From contig JBOEGX010000002.1 of assembly GCA_050633645.1 (NCBI GenBank), forward strand, positions 682,001-746,000: a stretch of DNA of 64,000 nucleotides, read 5' to 3'. The notes under the pieces are model-generated. The model was not told the DNA's origin, searched no databases, and saw only the letters and a program-made list of their open reading frames with translations. The stretch's first letter is position 1. Each line of letters opens with the position of its first letter. The position numbers and the translations under genes were made by a program. This document shows positions 43,610 through 52,229 of this stretch, one piece after another. This DNA is from UBA1672 sp050633645 (GTDB taxonomy: Bacteria > Pseudomonadota > Alphaproteobacteria > Micavibrionales > Micavibrionaceae).

Positions 43610-44359
43610 TTATAAAACGTTAAGCATTTCCGCGACCAATGGATGGCGCACAATATCACCTTGGCTTAATCGACATATTGCAACATTTTTAACATTTTCA
43701 AGGCGGCGGCTAATATCTGCAAGCCCCGAAATCCCTTCCAGTAAATCTGACTGATCAGGATCACCCGTGACAACCATCGTCGAGTTCCACCCAAGGCGCG
43801 ACAAAATCATCTTTAACTGGCCATAGGTACAATTCTGCGCCTCGTCAATTACGACAAACGCGTTATTGAGCGTGCGCCCGCGCATAAACCCGATAGGGGC
43901 AATTTCAATCGTGCCATCCTCCAGATATTGCCGAACTTTCTTGCCACCCATTCGATCACCAAGGCAATCGTAAAGCGGACGAAGGTAAGGAGCCATCTTT
44001 TCTTGCAAGTCCCCTGGAAGAAAGCCGAGCGATTCGCCTGCCTCCATCGCAGGACGAGAAAGGATAATTCGCTCAATCTCACCTTTTTCAAGGGCCTCCA
44101 CGGCCGCGGCAATCGCTAGATACGTCTTCCCTGTTCCTGCTGGGCCAATGGCAAGAGTAAGGTTGAAATCTTTAAGCGCCTGCATAAAAACTTCCTGCCC
44201 TTCGGATCGTGGCTTGATCGTTTTAATATATTTCTTATCCCTGCGCCCATCTATTTCATCATCAAGCGGGTGCCAGTTATCACTGGTGAAGGAACGATGA
44301 ATGATGTTTTCTTTGTTTGAATAAGAAGCATGATGTGATTTACGTGACTTTTTAGACAT
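43610..44359 (-). CDS. phoH: PhoH-family ATPase
   Basis: 249 residues. Walker A is GPAGTGKTYLAIAAAVEAL, Walker B FVVIDEAQNCTYGQLKMILS, with sensor VTGDPDQSDL. It matches PhoH/YbeZ ATPases linked to RNA metabolism. It is shorter than the usual YbeZ (about 320), lacking the N-terminal domain, so it resembles the short PhoH form. ybeY, the usual partner, is not adjacent. A terminator lies upstream at 44427, so phoH must start from a promoter between 44360 and 44427. Confidence 0.9.
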   Translation of the reverse strand: MSKKSRKSHHASYSNKENIIHRSFTSDNWHPLDDEIDGRRDKKYIKTIKPRSEGQEVFMQALKDFNLTLAIGPAGTGKTYLAIAAAVEALEKGEIERIILSRPAMEAGESLGFLPGDLQEKMAPYLRPLYDCLGDRMGGKKVRQYLEDGTIEIAPIGFMRGRTLNNAFVVIDEAQNCTYGQLKMILSRLGWNSTMVVTGDPDQSDLLEGISGLADISRRLENVKNVAICRLSQGDIVRHPLVAEMLNVL

Positions 44360-44426
44360 GGCAAAAGACCTCCTTGGTCAAGGTGGGGGAAAGGATGGAT
44401 ATGGGAATATCCGCCGCGTTTTAGGC

Positions 44427-44535
44427 AAAAAAAACTCCGCAACAAAAGGCGGAGTGTGTTTCGTGATAGCTTGAATACCTCTTCGGATATCAAGGATTTA
44501 AATATCAATACTCTTGAATTTAAAACTATCACAAA
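44427..44535 (-). ncRNA. Candidate small RNA upstream of phoH
   Basis: On the minus strand a strong terminator (ACTCCGC at 44434 with GCGGAGT at 44449, then eight T) ends a stretch with no reading frame. Upstream, GATAG near 44530 and CTATC near 44466 could close a long helix containing a TTGATATTTAAATCC segment. It may be an independent small RNA or a phoH leader with early termination. The interval 44360-44666 holds no other visible feature. Confidence 0.4.
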
Positions 44536-44666
44536 AACAGAATACCAAAAAACTGCTCTAAAACCTATTTTTTCTTCGTGAAAAGCATATTTTTATGTGT
44601 AATGTTTTTTACAAGACATCACATAGTAGGGTATTATATAGTGGTGTTACCGTTATTGAGGATACT

Positions 44667-45158
44667 ATGAAATTTTTAGGCCGCATTTTATTTTGTTTGT
44701 TTGGGGCGGTACTGATTATCGGTACTTCACCGCAAGATTCATATGCCGTAGACTATACGGCGCGCCCTTCTGGATCATCTAAAAAAGAATCGCCAAAGGA
44801 AACCTCCGATAAATCTTCAAATACGGCGAAGCCTCAAAAAGATAAAAATCCGCCGAATATGAAAGATTGCTCCAGATCTGATTTAATGGAAATCAAGGCA
44901 TTTAACCGCTATGCAGCAGATAAAAAAGAAGAGTTTGAAGAGCTTATAGGCGATCGTGATTCTGTTAAAACCCCCGATGATGCAGAGGAATTCACCAAAG
45001 AATTAGAAAAGCTTCAAGCCTTTTATAATTCTGATAAATTTGCTGCAAAGGAAGATGTATATGATCGTTGCGGTCAGGTCATGCCAATGCCACAAGAAGA
45101 ATTGCCATTTTGGATGCCGGAAGAGCCTGGCTTGGATTCCAAGGTTGATGCAATTTAA
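44667..45158 (+). CDS. Secreted small protein of unknown function
   Basis: 163 residues. Signal peptide MKFLGRILFCLFGAVLIIGT continuing to about 29 (ending SYA). A Ser/Lys/Pro-rich linker follows (about 32-68), then a helical domain with two Cys (MKDCSRSDLMEIK and VYDRCGQVMPMP) that may form a disulfide. Start ATG is preceded by GAGGA. Not recognised; probably periplasmic. Confidence 0.68.
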   Translation: MKFLGRILFCLFGAVLIIGTSPQDSYAVDYTARPSGSSKKESPKETSDKSSNTAKPQKDKNPPNMKDCSRSDLMEIKAFNRYAADKKEEFEELIGDRDSVKTPDDAEEFTKELEKLQAFYNSDKFAAKEDVYDRCGQVMPMPQEELPFWMPEEPGLDSKVDAI

Positions 45159-45232
45159 CACGTCTCATCATTGCCTTTTCTATAAAAAATATGTAGCGTG
45201 TCCCTTCTCTTAAAAAGAAGGAAATCCTAGAT

Positions 45233-46444
45233 ATGGGTGTTACATTTGATGATGTTGTTAAGGCACGCGAAGCAATACAAGATGCGGTGATCCGCACGCC
45301 AACGATTAAAGCCACGCGCCTTTCTATTCATCTTGGAATTGATCTGTACCTAAAGCTTGAAAACCTTCAACACACCAGTGCGTTTAAGGCGCGAGGTGCG
45401 CTTAATAAACTCCTGACTCTGACCGAAGAACAACGCAAAAAAGGCGTAATTGCCTGCAGCGCGGGCAACCACGCGCAGGGCGTGGCCTATAATGCAACGC
45501 GCCTTGGCATGCGCTCGGTTATTATAATGCCCGTTGGAACGCCATTTAACAAAATAAAACGCACAGAGGATTTTGGTGCGGAAGTGGTGTTACATGGCAA
45601 GAATTTTGATGATTCCGTGGCCTTTACCTTACAAATGGCAAAGGACGAAGATTTAACATTTATCCACCCCTTCGATGATGAACATGTGGTTGCGGGGCAG
45701 GGAACGCTCGGCCTTGAGATGATGGAACAAGTGCCCGATCTTGATGTGATTGTTGTACCAATCGGCGGTGGTGGTTTGATCGCGGGCGTGGCCACGGCAG
45801 TAAAAGGAATCAATCCAAATATTGAAGTCATCGGCGCGCAAGCCGAAAACTTTGACGCTGTTCTGGCCAAGCGTGAAAATCGCCCATTTACTGGCGGAAC
45901 GGCAACTCTGGCCGAGGGGATTGCGGTAAAGGCTCCATCAGATAATGATATCAAAATCATTGATAAGCTGGTCGATAAAATATTCAGCGCCACAGAAGTG
46001 GAAATCGAAAACGCCGTCTTTGATTTGTTAAGCGATGAAAAGCTTGTTGCAGAGGGCGCGGCTGGTGCAGCATTGGCCGTTATCGAAAAAAACATCGAAT
46101 ATTTCAAGGGCAAAAAAGTCGGTCTGGTTTTATGCGGCGGGAATATAGATTCGCGCACATTATCAACCCTTATTATGCGCGGCCTTGTGCGTGATGGGCG
46201 TGTCACACGCCTGCGCTTTGAAATTGACGATACGCCAGGGCAATTATCCGATATTTCACGCCTCATCGGTGAGGCCGGCGCAAACGTGATAGAGGTCATC
46301 CATCAACGCATGATGCAAACCGTATCCCTAAAACGCGCAGAACTTGATATTGTTATAGAGGCTCGTGACATGCACCATGTTCATGAACTTGTTGATCAAC
46401 TTAGAGGTCACGGCTTCGTTGTTCATATCATGGGCGAGGTTTAG
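45233..46444 (+). CDS. ilvA: Threonine ammonia-lyase with ACT domain
   Basis: 403 residues. PLP lysine in TSAFKARGALNKLL; GNHAQGVAYNATRLG and the phosphate loop IPIGGGGLIAGVAT-like VPIGGGGLIAGVAT are present. A C-terminal ACT domain (about 330-403, LRFEIDDTPGQLSDISRLIG) suggests regulation by an amino acid. The size fits the shorter form (one ACT domain, like TdcB plus ACT) rather than the 510-residue IlvA with two. It makes 2-oxobutanoate from Thr for isoleucine, or serves Thr breakdown. Ribosome site AAGGAA. Confidence 0.9.
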   Translation: MGVTFDDVVKAREAIQDAVIRTPTIKATRLSIHLGIDLYLKLENLQHTSAFKARGALNKLLTLTEEQRKKGVIACSAGNHAQGVAYNATRLGMRSVIIMPVGTPFNKIKRTEDFGAEVVLHGKNFDDSVAFTLQMAKDEDLTFIHPFDDEHVVAGQGTLGLEMMEQVPDLDVIVVPIGGGGLIAGVATAVKGINPNIEVIGAQAENFDAVLAKRENRPFTGGTATLAEGIAVKAPSDNDIKIIDKLVDKIFSATEVEIENAVFDLLSDEKLVAEGAAGAALAVIEKNIEYFKGKKVGLVLCGGNIDSRTLSTLIMRGLVRDGRVTRLRFEIDDTPGQLSDISRLIGEAGANVIEVIHQRMMQTVSLKRAELDIVIEARDMHHVHELVDQLRGHGFVVHIMGEV

Positions 46445-46451
46445 AACATAA

Positions 46452-46484
46452 AAAGCCCTCCATTTTTTTAGGGTGGGGGGCTTT
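46452..46484. terminator. Bidirectional terminator between ilvA and nrdB
   Basis: AAAGCCCTCCA at 46452-46462 pairs with TGGGGGGCTTT at 46474-46484 (one G-T). On the minus strand the stem is followed by TTTTATG, so it suits nrdB best; it also follows ilvA by 8 bases. Confidence 0.65.
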
Positions 46485-46510
46485 GATATATTATATGCGA
46501 TTGATAGGGC

Positions 46511-47593
46511 TTAAGCCGCGTCTTCATCCTGAGTTTGGCTCATGCTAACGCCGCCGATTTTCTTGCCGTAATTACCAGAGAACGCTCCCTCGGAAAATGC
46601 GCCTTCCCATGTGCCTTCGGTCGATGCTTTGGCGTATTCGGTTGCACGATTTTCAAAGAAATTCGTATGTTCCGCCCCGTTGAGCATTTCATCCATCCAT
46701 GGCAATGGGTTTTTGGTAATGCCGTAAAGTGGCTCAAGGTTAAGCTGTTGTAGGCGGCGATCCCCGATATAACGGATATATTGTTTAACATCCTGCGGAG
46801 TCATGCCTTCGATCTCACCCATTTCAAAGCAAAGATCAATAAACGCATCTTCATGCTCAATCGTAATTTTACAGCATTCAACGATTTCGGCTTTAAGCTC
46901 ATCATCCCAGATATCGCGGTTTTCATCAATGAAGGAATTAAAGAGTTTGATCATAGACAGGCAGTGCAAGGTCTCATCACGCACAGACCATGTGACGATT
47001 TGCCCCATGCCCTTCATTTTGTTGAAACGTGGGAAGTTCATCAAAATCGCAAAGGATGCAAACAGCGCAAGCCCTTCGGTAAACGCACCAAACATCGCCA
47101 TAGTCTTCGCCACATCGCGGCGGTTATCCATGGATACATCTTGCATATAATCAAACTTATCCTTCATTTCCTTGTAATCAAGGAACGCGGAATATTCAGT
47201 TTCGGGCATACCGATTGTATCAAGAAGGTGGGAATACGCGGCAATGTGAACGGTTTCGATATTCGAAAACGCGGCCAACATCATTTGCACTTCAACCGGG
47301 CCAAAAACTTGGGAATAATGCTTCATATAGCAGTTATTGACTTCAACATCGGCCTGCGTAAAGAATCGGAAAATCTGTGTCATCAGGTTTTTTTCAGATG
47401 GCGTTAGGTTCTTTTTCCAGTCGCGCACATCTTCGGCCAATGGCACTTCTTCCGGGAGCCAGTGAATGCGTTGCTGCGTCAACCATGCCTCATAACACCA
47501 TGGGTAAAGAAACGGCTTATAAACGTGGCGTTCCTGTAATAGGGGGGATTTTGTTTCCTGAACATCGTCAAGAACGGCTTTCATATTGGCCAT
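46511..47593 (-). CDS. nrdB: Ribonucleotide reductase beta subunit (class I)
   Basis: 360 residues. The iron and radical site is visible: Asp/Glu in FFTQADVEVNNCYMKHY, FSNIETVHIAAYSHLLD with Glu, His and the radical Tyr, later SVRDETLHC and IEHEDAFIDLCFEMG with Glu and His. It forms class I RNR with NrdA to make deoxynucleotides. nrdA lies 4.6 kb further on the same strand, so the subunits are separately transcribed here. An NrdR-like box lies upstream at 47745. ATG follows GGAG. Confidence 0.95.
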   Translation of the reverse strand: MANMKAVLDDVQETKSPLLQERHVYKPFLYPWCYEAWLTQQRIHWLPEEVPLAEDVRDWKKNLTPSEKNLMTQIFRFFTQADVEVNNCYMKHYSQVFGPVEVQMMLAAFSNIETVHIAAYSHLLDTIGMPETEYSAFLDYKEMKDKFDYMQDVSMDNRRDVAKTMAMFGAFTEGLALFASFAILMNFPRFNKMKGMGQIVTWSVRDETLHCLSMIKLFNSFIDENRDIWDDELKAEIVECCKITIEHEDAFIDLCFEMGEIEGMTPQDVKQYIRYIGDRRLQQLNLEPLYGITKNPLPWMDEMLNGAEHTNFFENRATEYAKASTEGTWEGAFSEGAFSGNYGKKIGGVSMSQTQDEDAA

Positions 47594-47744
47594 GGTCTTA
47601 CTCCTTCTATATCAGTATGGGTCGTAGTGTAGTGCTCTTTATCAAGAATCCGAGTCATTTCGAATTTTTATAATGTGAATAACGGGGATATATTAAATTC
47701 CAGGAATATGAAAATCAACATATAGTATTAATTGATGGAATTTT

Positions 47745-47760
47745 ACACCATATATTGTGT
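47745..47760. promoter_or_regulatory. NrdR-like box upstream of nrdB
   Basis: ACACCATATATTGTGT fits the NrdR consensus (ACACWATATATWGTGT) at 15 of 16 positions. It sits 150 bases upstream of nrdB and just before the divergent histidine phosphatase gene. NrdR represses RNR genes when dATP is high. A weaker second site may lie near 47714. Confidence 0.7.
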
Positions 47761-47796
47761 TTTTCAAGTGCCATTTATAGGAAAAGAATAATAACT

Positions 47797-48627
47797 TTGA
47801 CAGACTTCAAGCCACAATATAATAATATGGATATGGAAAAAGACACTATATATACATTTTTAGATCGTCACCCTGAGTCTGATGGAAATGAGACAGGTGA
47901 CAACAGAAATGATCATACCCTCGGTATAACGGAGCGCGGGGTGCAGCAAGCGCGTGCTCAAACAGATTTTATGATGGCTGATTTTTTCCCTAAAATTGGT
48001 GTAACATCTATGAAAGATGTTCAAATATGGACAAGCCCTTATACGCGCGTTCAACAGGGGTTAAATGAAAAATTAAAACGTATTTATGAAATAAATCCAG
48101 ATTTCATTGATTTAGACCAAAAGATTTTTGTCGATGATTCTTTAATGGAGCGTAATTTTGGTAAACTACCTTATATTGAGCATTTAATAAACGATACCTT
48201 TAAGGACGACCCGCTTATTCAAGCTACATTAAGAGCGGATTGGGAAGTGAGTAAGGAAGTATATTCTGGCACCCCCCATTCTGCAAAACCAGAAATGGGG
48301 GAATCGCATAAAGAGATCGGAAGCTATATAAGACATTTTTTGGATTCTCTACAACGCGATATTGATCAAGGGCACAGGTTTAATTGGGTCATGACCCATG
48401 GAGATGTTATAAAACAGATTAAAGCCAAGATGTTACATCAACATGAAACGTCGATGGACACACCAAATAATTGTGATGTTATATTGATTTCTGGTACGCC
48501 AAGAAATATGAGCGTTCAAACTGTATATGATGGTAAATCTATGAAATCTTGTTTTGATAGCCCCATTGAAAGGGCGCAGCCAAAACGTATAGGCGATCTT
48601 CCTTTTGCACAAAAGCTTGTATTATAA
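47797..48627 (+). CDS. Histidine phosphatase superfamily protein
   Basis: About 277 residues. The phosphatase signature is RH in FLDRHPESDGNETGD (residues about 22-36), then LGITERGVQQARAQTDF, a conserved Arg in IWTSPYTRVQQG and a second His in NWVMTHGDVIKQIK near 210, which together give the R-H-R-H site. Pro replaces the usual Gly after RH. The role might be a phosphomonoesterase on a sugar or protein phosphate. Start is uncertain: TTG at 47797 is chosen; an ATG at 47827 and a TTG at 47755 are alternatives without good ribosome sites. Confidence 0.72.
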   Translation: MTDFKPQYNNMDMEKDTIYTFLDRHPESDGNETGDNRNDHTLGITERGVQQARAQTDFMMADFFPKIGVTSMKDVQIWTSPYTRVQQGLNEKLKRIYEINPDFIDLDQKIFVDDSLMERNFGKLPYIEHLINDTFKDDPLIQATLRADWEVSKEVYSGTPHSAKPEMGESHKEIGSYIRHFLDSLQRDIDQGHRFNWVMTHGDVIKQIKAKMLHQHETSMDTPNNCDVILISGTPRNMSVQTVYDGKSMKSCFDSPIERAQPKRIGDLPFAQKLVL

Positions 48628-48633
48628 GAAAAT

Positions 48634-48708
48634 TCAATGTGGTTCGTGACAAACCATATCGACCCCATGGTGATGCGTGTCACCGCCTTCAGCCATGCAG
48701 GTCTTCAA
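48634..48708 (-). CDS. Possible His/Cys-rich micropeptide
   Basis: 24 codons from a TTG preceded by GAGG at 6 bases. The peptide begins MKTCMAEGGDTHHHGVDMVC and ends HEPH, giving five His, two Cys and three Met in so short a chain, as in metal-binding peptides. It lies about 100 bases downstream of the membrane-protein gene on the same strand, near a Zur-like box. An ATG start four codons later is an alternative. Too short to prove by composition. Confidence 0.35.
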   Translation of the reverse strand: MKTCMAEGGDTHHHGVDMVCHEPH

Positions 48709-48808
48709 AGCCAGCCTCACCCATGGAGTTCTCCTGTTATGTGCTGCTTTAGAGACATCAATTCTAGCGGCTTATATCAAGATTAAACGGTTTAATGCCT
48801 GATGAGCA

Positions 48809-49237
48809 TCAAATATCTGCAACAGGAACGCCCGACGCCGCTTGCCCGAAAGGTTCAATACCGAACCAAGAGCCAATCGTATCATAAATAGGAACAAGGT
48901 AAGAGCCGCTCGCCGCCATAGTCTCTGCGCCAAAGGCGGTGTCATGCGCCCATGGGAAGACAATGGCTTCGGATAAAAACTCCATTGGTAATCCTGTAAT
49001 GAAGGTGGTCGCCGTCGCCACGATTGCCGCGACTAAGGCTACATTCGTATTATCGCCAGACACCGCACGGCCAAGCATGCCGATTCCCGCGATTGCCGCC
49101 GCCGCGCCAAAACAAAGTGCCGCTGGCGCAGATAGAAGGCCAAGTGCGCCCGCTGCTGTTCCTGCTGCTGCAACTGTAAAGGCGCTTCCTAGCCAGTCCG
49201 TGTCTTCATTATGGGTTGCTGCATGCGTTGCTGACAT
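48809..49237 (-). CDS. Small Ala/Gly-rich membrane protein
   Basis: 142 residues. Two or three hydrophobic stretches: about 17-39 (FTVAAAGTAAGALGLLSAPA), 40-58 and 65-85 (NVALVAAIVATATTFITGLP). N-terminus polar with two His. Not recognised. The divergent gene at 49325 and a Zur-like palindrome in the shared promoter suggest that it takes part in zinc or related metal homeostasis; this is inference from context. Confidence 0.68.
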   Translation of the reverse strand: MSATHAATHNEDTDWLGSAFTVAAAGTAAGALGLLSAPAALCFGAAAAIAGIGMLGRAVSGDNTNVALVAAIVATATTFITGLPMEFLSEAIVFPWAHDTAFGAETMAASGSYLVPIYDTIGSWFGIEPFGQAASGVPVADI

Positions 49238-49262
49238 TTTTTTCTTTCAGTATTCACTTGTT

Positions 49263-49279
49263 ATGTTATAACGTAACAT
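49263..49279. promoter_or_regulatory. Zur-like box in a divergent promoter
   Basis: ATGTTA-TAACG-TAACAT, a 17-base palindrome close to the Zur operator pattern TGTTATANNNTAACA. It sits between the small membrane protein gene (minus) and the His-rich secreted protein gene (plus), with a Fur/Zur-family regulator gene 500 bases away. Confidence 0.55.
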
Positions 49280-49324
49280 ATGACAAAGGGATGATAATGT
49301 CAATATTATTAAAAAGGAAAGAAT

Positions 49325-49738
49325 ATGAAGGCGATAAAAGAAACAGCATTGGCAATGATGTTAAGCGCAGCAGCCCAAGGCGTAGGCGCACAAGGTCATA
49401 ACCATGATCATGACCACGATGCGCATGCACAGAATAATACTGGCGTAGAATTCCAACTTCCTATCGTAAAAGGGGGCGCTAAAGTCGTGCCTGTTGATTG
49501 TGATTTACTTGATCAAAATGGGCGGGTAACACCAGAATTTGTAAAGAGAATGGGCGTTGAATCGCATTTTGCGCGTATAGATCATCTAATCGAAATGAAA
49601 GAGCGCCAAACAAGTGTTGAGGTGTCAGATAAAGAGCGTCTGAAACAATATATTGACCATATCGGCGCACATGGCTTAACACGGGAAAGAATAGAAATCG
49701 GCGCGCAGCATTGCCGCGATAAATACATGGAACCGTGA
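49325..49738 (+). CDS. Secreted His-rich protein, probable metal binder
   Basis: 137 residues. Signal peptide (about 1-22, ending VGA) followed at once by a His/Asp run, QGHNHDHDHDAHAQN, typical of zinc-binding segments. The rest is a small folded domain with two Cys (PVDCDLLD and GAQHCRDKY) and KRMGVESHFARIDHL. ATG follows AAGGA. It is divergent from a membrane protein gene, with a Zur-like box between, and converges with the Zur-like regulator gene. It may hold zinc in the periplasm, similar in idea to ZinT, though unrelated in sequence as far as can be seen. Confidence 0.75.
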   Translation: MKAIKETALAMMLSAAAQGVGAQGHNHDHDHDAHAQNNTGVEFQLPIVKGGAKVVPVDCDLLDQNGRVTPEFVKRMGVESHFARIDHLIEMKERQTSVEVSDKERLKQYIDHIGAHGLTRERIEIGAQHCRDKYMEP

Positions 49739-49741
49739 TGA

Positions 49742-50179
49742 CTATGGCAGGGCAGAGCACGCGGCGCAAACCCCGTGCAGCTCCACATTCCAATGATGCA
49801 GGGTGAACTTCTCGCTCTCCACCTTATCCTGTAGCTTTTGCGGCAGGGTGCAAAGGTGGATCTCTTCAACATTGCCGCATGTATCACAAATCATAAATTG
49901 TGATCCGCTATGGTGGTGATTAACATCGCAAGAGACATAGGCATTGAGCGATTCAATGCGGTGAACAAAGCCGTGCTCTTCTAGGAAATCGAGCGCGCGA
50001 TACGCGGTTGGCGGCTTTGGGTTTTTCTGGGTTTTGCCCATTGCCTCTAACACGTCATAAGCCGTGAGTGGCTTTTGCGCGCTATGCACAATTTCAAGTG
50101 CGTTAAGGCGTGGTGGTGTAATACGCAAAGCGTGCTGCGCACAATATTCCTCAAAGCTTTGAAGTGTGGTCTTATCCAT
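49742..50179 (-). CDS. zur: Fur-family transcriptional regulator, probably Zur
   Basis: 145 residues. N-terminal winged helix (about 1-85, LRITPPRLNALEIVHSAQKP and PPTAYRALDFLEEHGFVHRI) and C-terminal dimerisation domain with HHHSGSQFMICDTCG and HGVCAACS, giving two CxxC pairs for a structural zinc. The Zur assignment rests on PTAYRALDFLEEHG (Zur-like rather than Fur TVYRTL) and on the nearby Zur-like box and metal-binding genes. It converges with the His-rich secreted protein gene (3 bases) and precedes no clear operon partner. Confidence 0.8.
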   Translation of the reverse strand: MDKTTLQSFEEYCAQHALRITPPRLNALEIVHSAQKPLTAYDVLEAMGKTQKNPKPPTAYRALDFLEEHGFVHRIESLNAYVSCDVNHHHSGSQFMICDTCGNVEEIHLCTLPQKLQDKVESEKFTLHHWNVELHGVCAACSALP

Positions 50180-50212
50180 AAGCTGCAGTATAATCGCAAA
50201 ATAGCAGGGACG

Positions 50213-50767
50213 CTATTCTTCTTTGCTGTTTTCATCTTCAAACAAAGACAAAAACTCGCCATAGCCCTCTTTTTCAAGATCATTGAGATGGATAAAGCGC
50301 AAAGCGGCAGAGTTGATACAAAACCGCAAGCCGCCCTTATCCTTCGGGCCATCATCAAACACGTGCCCCAAATGGGAATCAGCATCTGTGGAGCGCACTT
50401 CTGTACGTGGTAAAAACAACTTTGTATCCGTTTTTGATGCCAGCGCGGCATCTCTGATCGGTTTGGTAAAGCTCGGCCATCCTGTACCACTATCGAATTT
50501 ATCAGTGGAGGAAAAGAGCGGCTCACCTGACACCACATCCACATAAATTCCTGGCTCGTGATTGTCCCAATATGCATTTTGAAACGGTGGCTCTGTCCCG
50601 TCATGCTGCGTGACGTATCTTTGCATGTCGTTTAAGGGAACGTCTTTAAATTTCGGGTCGGTCATAACTGCTTTCTCCTGCTCTGCCATGCTCGCATTAT
50701 ATTGCGTGAAAATCATCGCGCCGCCAATCGCGGCAAGCCCCATAGCTATATATGTAATGCGTTTCAT
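50213..50767 (-). CDS. msrB: Secreted methionine sulfoxide reductase B
   Basis: 184 residues. N-terminal signal or anchor (about 5-25), then the MsrB fold: FQNAYWDNHEPGIYVDVVSG, DSGTGWPSFTKPI, HLGHVFDDGPKDKGG and the catalytic Cys in LRFCINSAALRF. The two CxxC zinc pairs of many MsrB proteins are absent. It reduces methionine-R-sulfoxide in envelope proteins. The start chosen has AAGGG; the frame stays open upstream by 142 codons, but that extension is not protein-like and overlaps the methyltransferase gene. Confidence 0.92.
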   Translation of the reverse strand: MKRITYIAMGLAAIGGAMIFTQYNASMAEQEKAVMTDPKFKDVPLNDMQRYVTQHDGTEPPFQNAYWDNHEPGIYVDVVSGEPLFSSTDKFDSGTGWPSFTKPIRDAALASKTDTKLFLPRTEVRSTDADSHLGHVFDDGPKDKGGLRFCINSAALRFIHLNDLEKEGYGEFLSLFEDENSKEE

Positions 50768-50822
50768 GGTATATCCCTTCGGTGTTTGTCTAATATGGTA
50801 TTCGCGTAAAACTAACGCAGTG

Positions 50823-52139
50823 TTACATTTCAAACAACGCCACAATTTCGCAATGCGGTGACCAGATGAACTGATCAACGATGCGAACGGATAGAAGGGT
50901 GTAATCGCCATCATCGGTGAGCGCCTTCGCATCCCGCGCAAAAGTGGCGGGGTTACACGATACCGCCACAATTTTCGAAACATCGCTATAGGCCAAATCT
51001 TCACATTGCGCCTTTGCTCCCGCGCGCGGCGGATCAAATACAATCGCGTCAAACCCCTCAAGCTCTTTACTGCGTAAGGGTTCTTTGAACAAATTTCTGC
51101 GCTGGGTCGTAAGATTCGGGTGAGGGGTCGCTGATAAAGCATCCATCGCCGCACCGTCACTATCAATTGCCAAAACATTTTTGCCGCGTGCAATCATATG
51201 CCCCGCAAATGTCCCACATCCACAGAATAAATCCGCCAGATTTTGCACGTCGCCAATATGTTCCATCACCAAATCACTGATGATGTTCTCCGCCGCATCG
51301 CTGGCCTGTAAGAATGCCGCAGGGGGCAGGGCAACCGATAACGCCCCGAATTTTTTCATGATGGGAGTGTATGTAAGCAAAACCTCACATTCCGCATGCT
51401 CGCTCTCACGCAAGGAAAGGCGCGATAGCCCTAAATCCTGCATCATCACGGCAATGGCTTCGTGTTGTTCTAAGGTGAAATCACCGCTCTCCCGCCACGC
51501 CCCCGTTAAAACCATATCAATGCCACCCGCCTTTTGAATGGTGACATCAACGCTTTTACGCATCGGCGCGAGGGGCAGAAGATAAGGTTTGAGCTTTAAT
51601 ATAATGCTCTCAATAACGGGATCAAGAATGCCGCATGCGGATATATCCGTAATATCATGGCTGCGCGGTGCGTGATATCCGATTTTAATCTTCTTATCCG
51701 AGAGCTTATGCACGGCCAAAGTTGTACGCCTGCGCGTCGCGGTGGGAATAAAGATCGGCTCTTCCCATGTTTTGGGCTTAATACCTGCGCGCAGCAATAT
51801 ATGTTTGACCTGTTCAACCTTCCAAGCACGATATGCTTCCTCGCCCAAATGCTGCAAGGAACACCCGCCGCACGCGTCAAAATGCGGGCAGGGCGCAGAA
51901 ATTCTGTCGGCTGATGGTGTATCGATTGAGATCAAAGCGCCATGCGCGCCATCCTTCACCCCGCCCTCAATCCGCGCCGTAATAATATCACCATCCATAG
52001 TCTTCGGCACAAAAATCCGCATGCCGTCATGCATGGCAACGCCGTCACCTCCCGCACCGATTTCGGTAATGCTCAGGGTAAGATCACGCGGCGGGATTCT
52101 ACGCTTCTTATTCTTGCTATATCGTCGAGTTTTGCTCAT
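50823..52139 (-). CDS. rlmD: RlmD-type 23S rRNA uracil-C5 methyltransferase
   Basis: 438 residues. An N-terminal TRAM domain (about 15-75, LTLSITEIGAGGDGVAMHDG) is followed by the [4Fe-4S] ligands in CPHFDACGGCSLQHL, and a SAM methyltransferase domain with NLADLFCGCGTFAGHMIARG, FDPPRAGAK and the catalytic Cys in VAVSCNPATFARD. The set matches RlmD/RumA (U1939) and close relatives; RlmC cannot be fully excluded. The ATG lies on a gene start with a basic N-terminus (KNKKRR). Confidence 0.9.
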   Translation of the reverse strand: MSKTRRYSKNKKRRIPPRDLTLSITEIGAGGDGVAMHDGMRIFVPKTMDGDIITARIEGGVKDGAHGALISIDTPSADRISAPCPHFDACGGCSLQHLGEEAYRAWKVEQVKHILLRAGIKPKTWEEPIFIPTATRRRTTLAVHKLSDKKIKIGYHAPRSHDITDISACGILDPVIESIILKLKPYLLPLAPMRKSVDVTIQKAGGIDMVLTGAWRESGDFTLEQHEAIAVMMQDLGLSRLSLRESEHAECEVLLTYTPIMKKFGALSVALPPAAFLQASDAAENIISDLVMEHIGDVQNLADLFCGCGTFAGHMIARGKNVLAIDSDGAAMDALSATPHPNLTTQRRNLFKEPLRSKELEGFDAIVFDPPRAGAKAQCEDLAYSDVSKIVAVSCNPATFARDAKALTDDGDYTLLSVRIVDQFIWSPHCEIVALFEM

Positions 52140-52181
52140 GGCTTTGTATTAACCACAAATAATCACATTTTTAAAGACCAT

Positions 52182-52210
52182 AAAAAAAGCCCCGCACGAA
52201 GCAGGGCTTT
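52182..52210 (-). terminator. Rho-independent terminator of nrdA
   Basis: AAAGCCCCGC at 52186-52195 and GCAGGGCTTT at 52201-52210 (one mismatch), with seven T on the minus strand. It lies 20 bases after the nrdA stop and separates it from the methyltransferase gene. Confidence 0.8.
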
Positions 52211-52229
52211 GAATGGATTTATAAAATTC

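Noticed and set aside
50768..51193. An upstream extension of the msrB frame
   Set aside because: It overlaps the RlmD-type gene in another frame and is not protein-like; MsrB has a good start with signal peptide at 50767.
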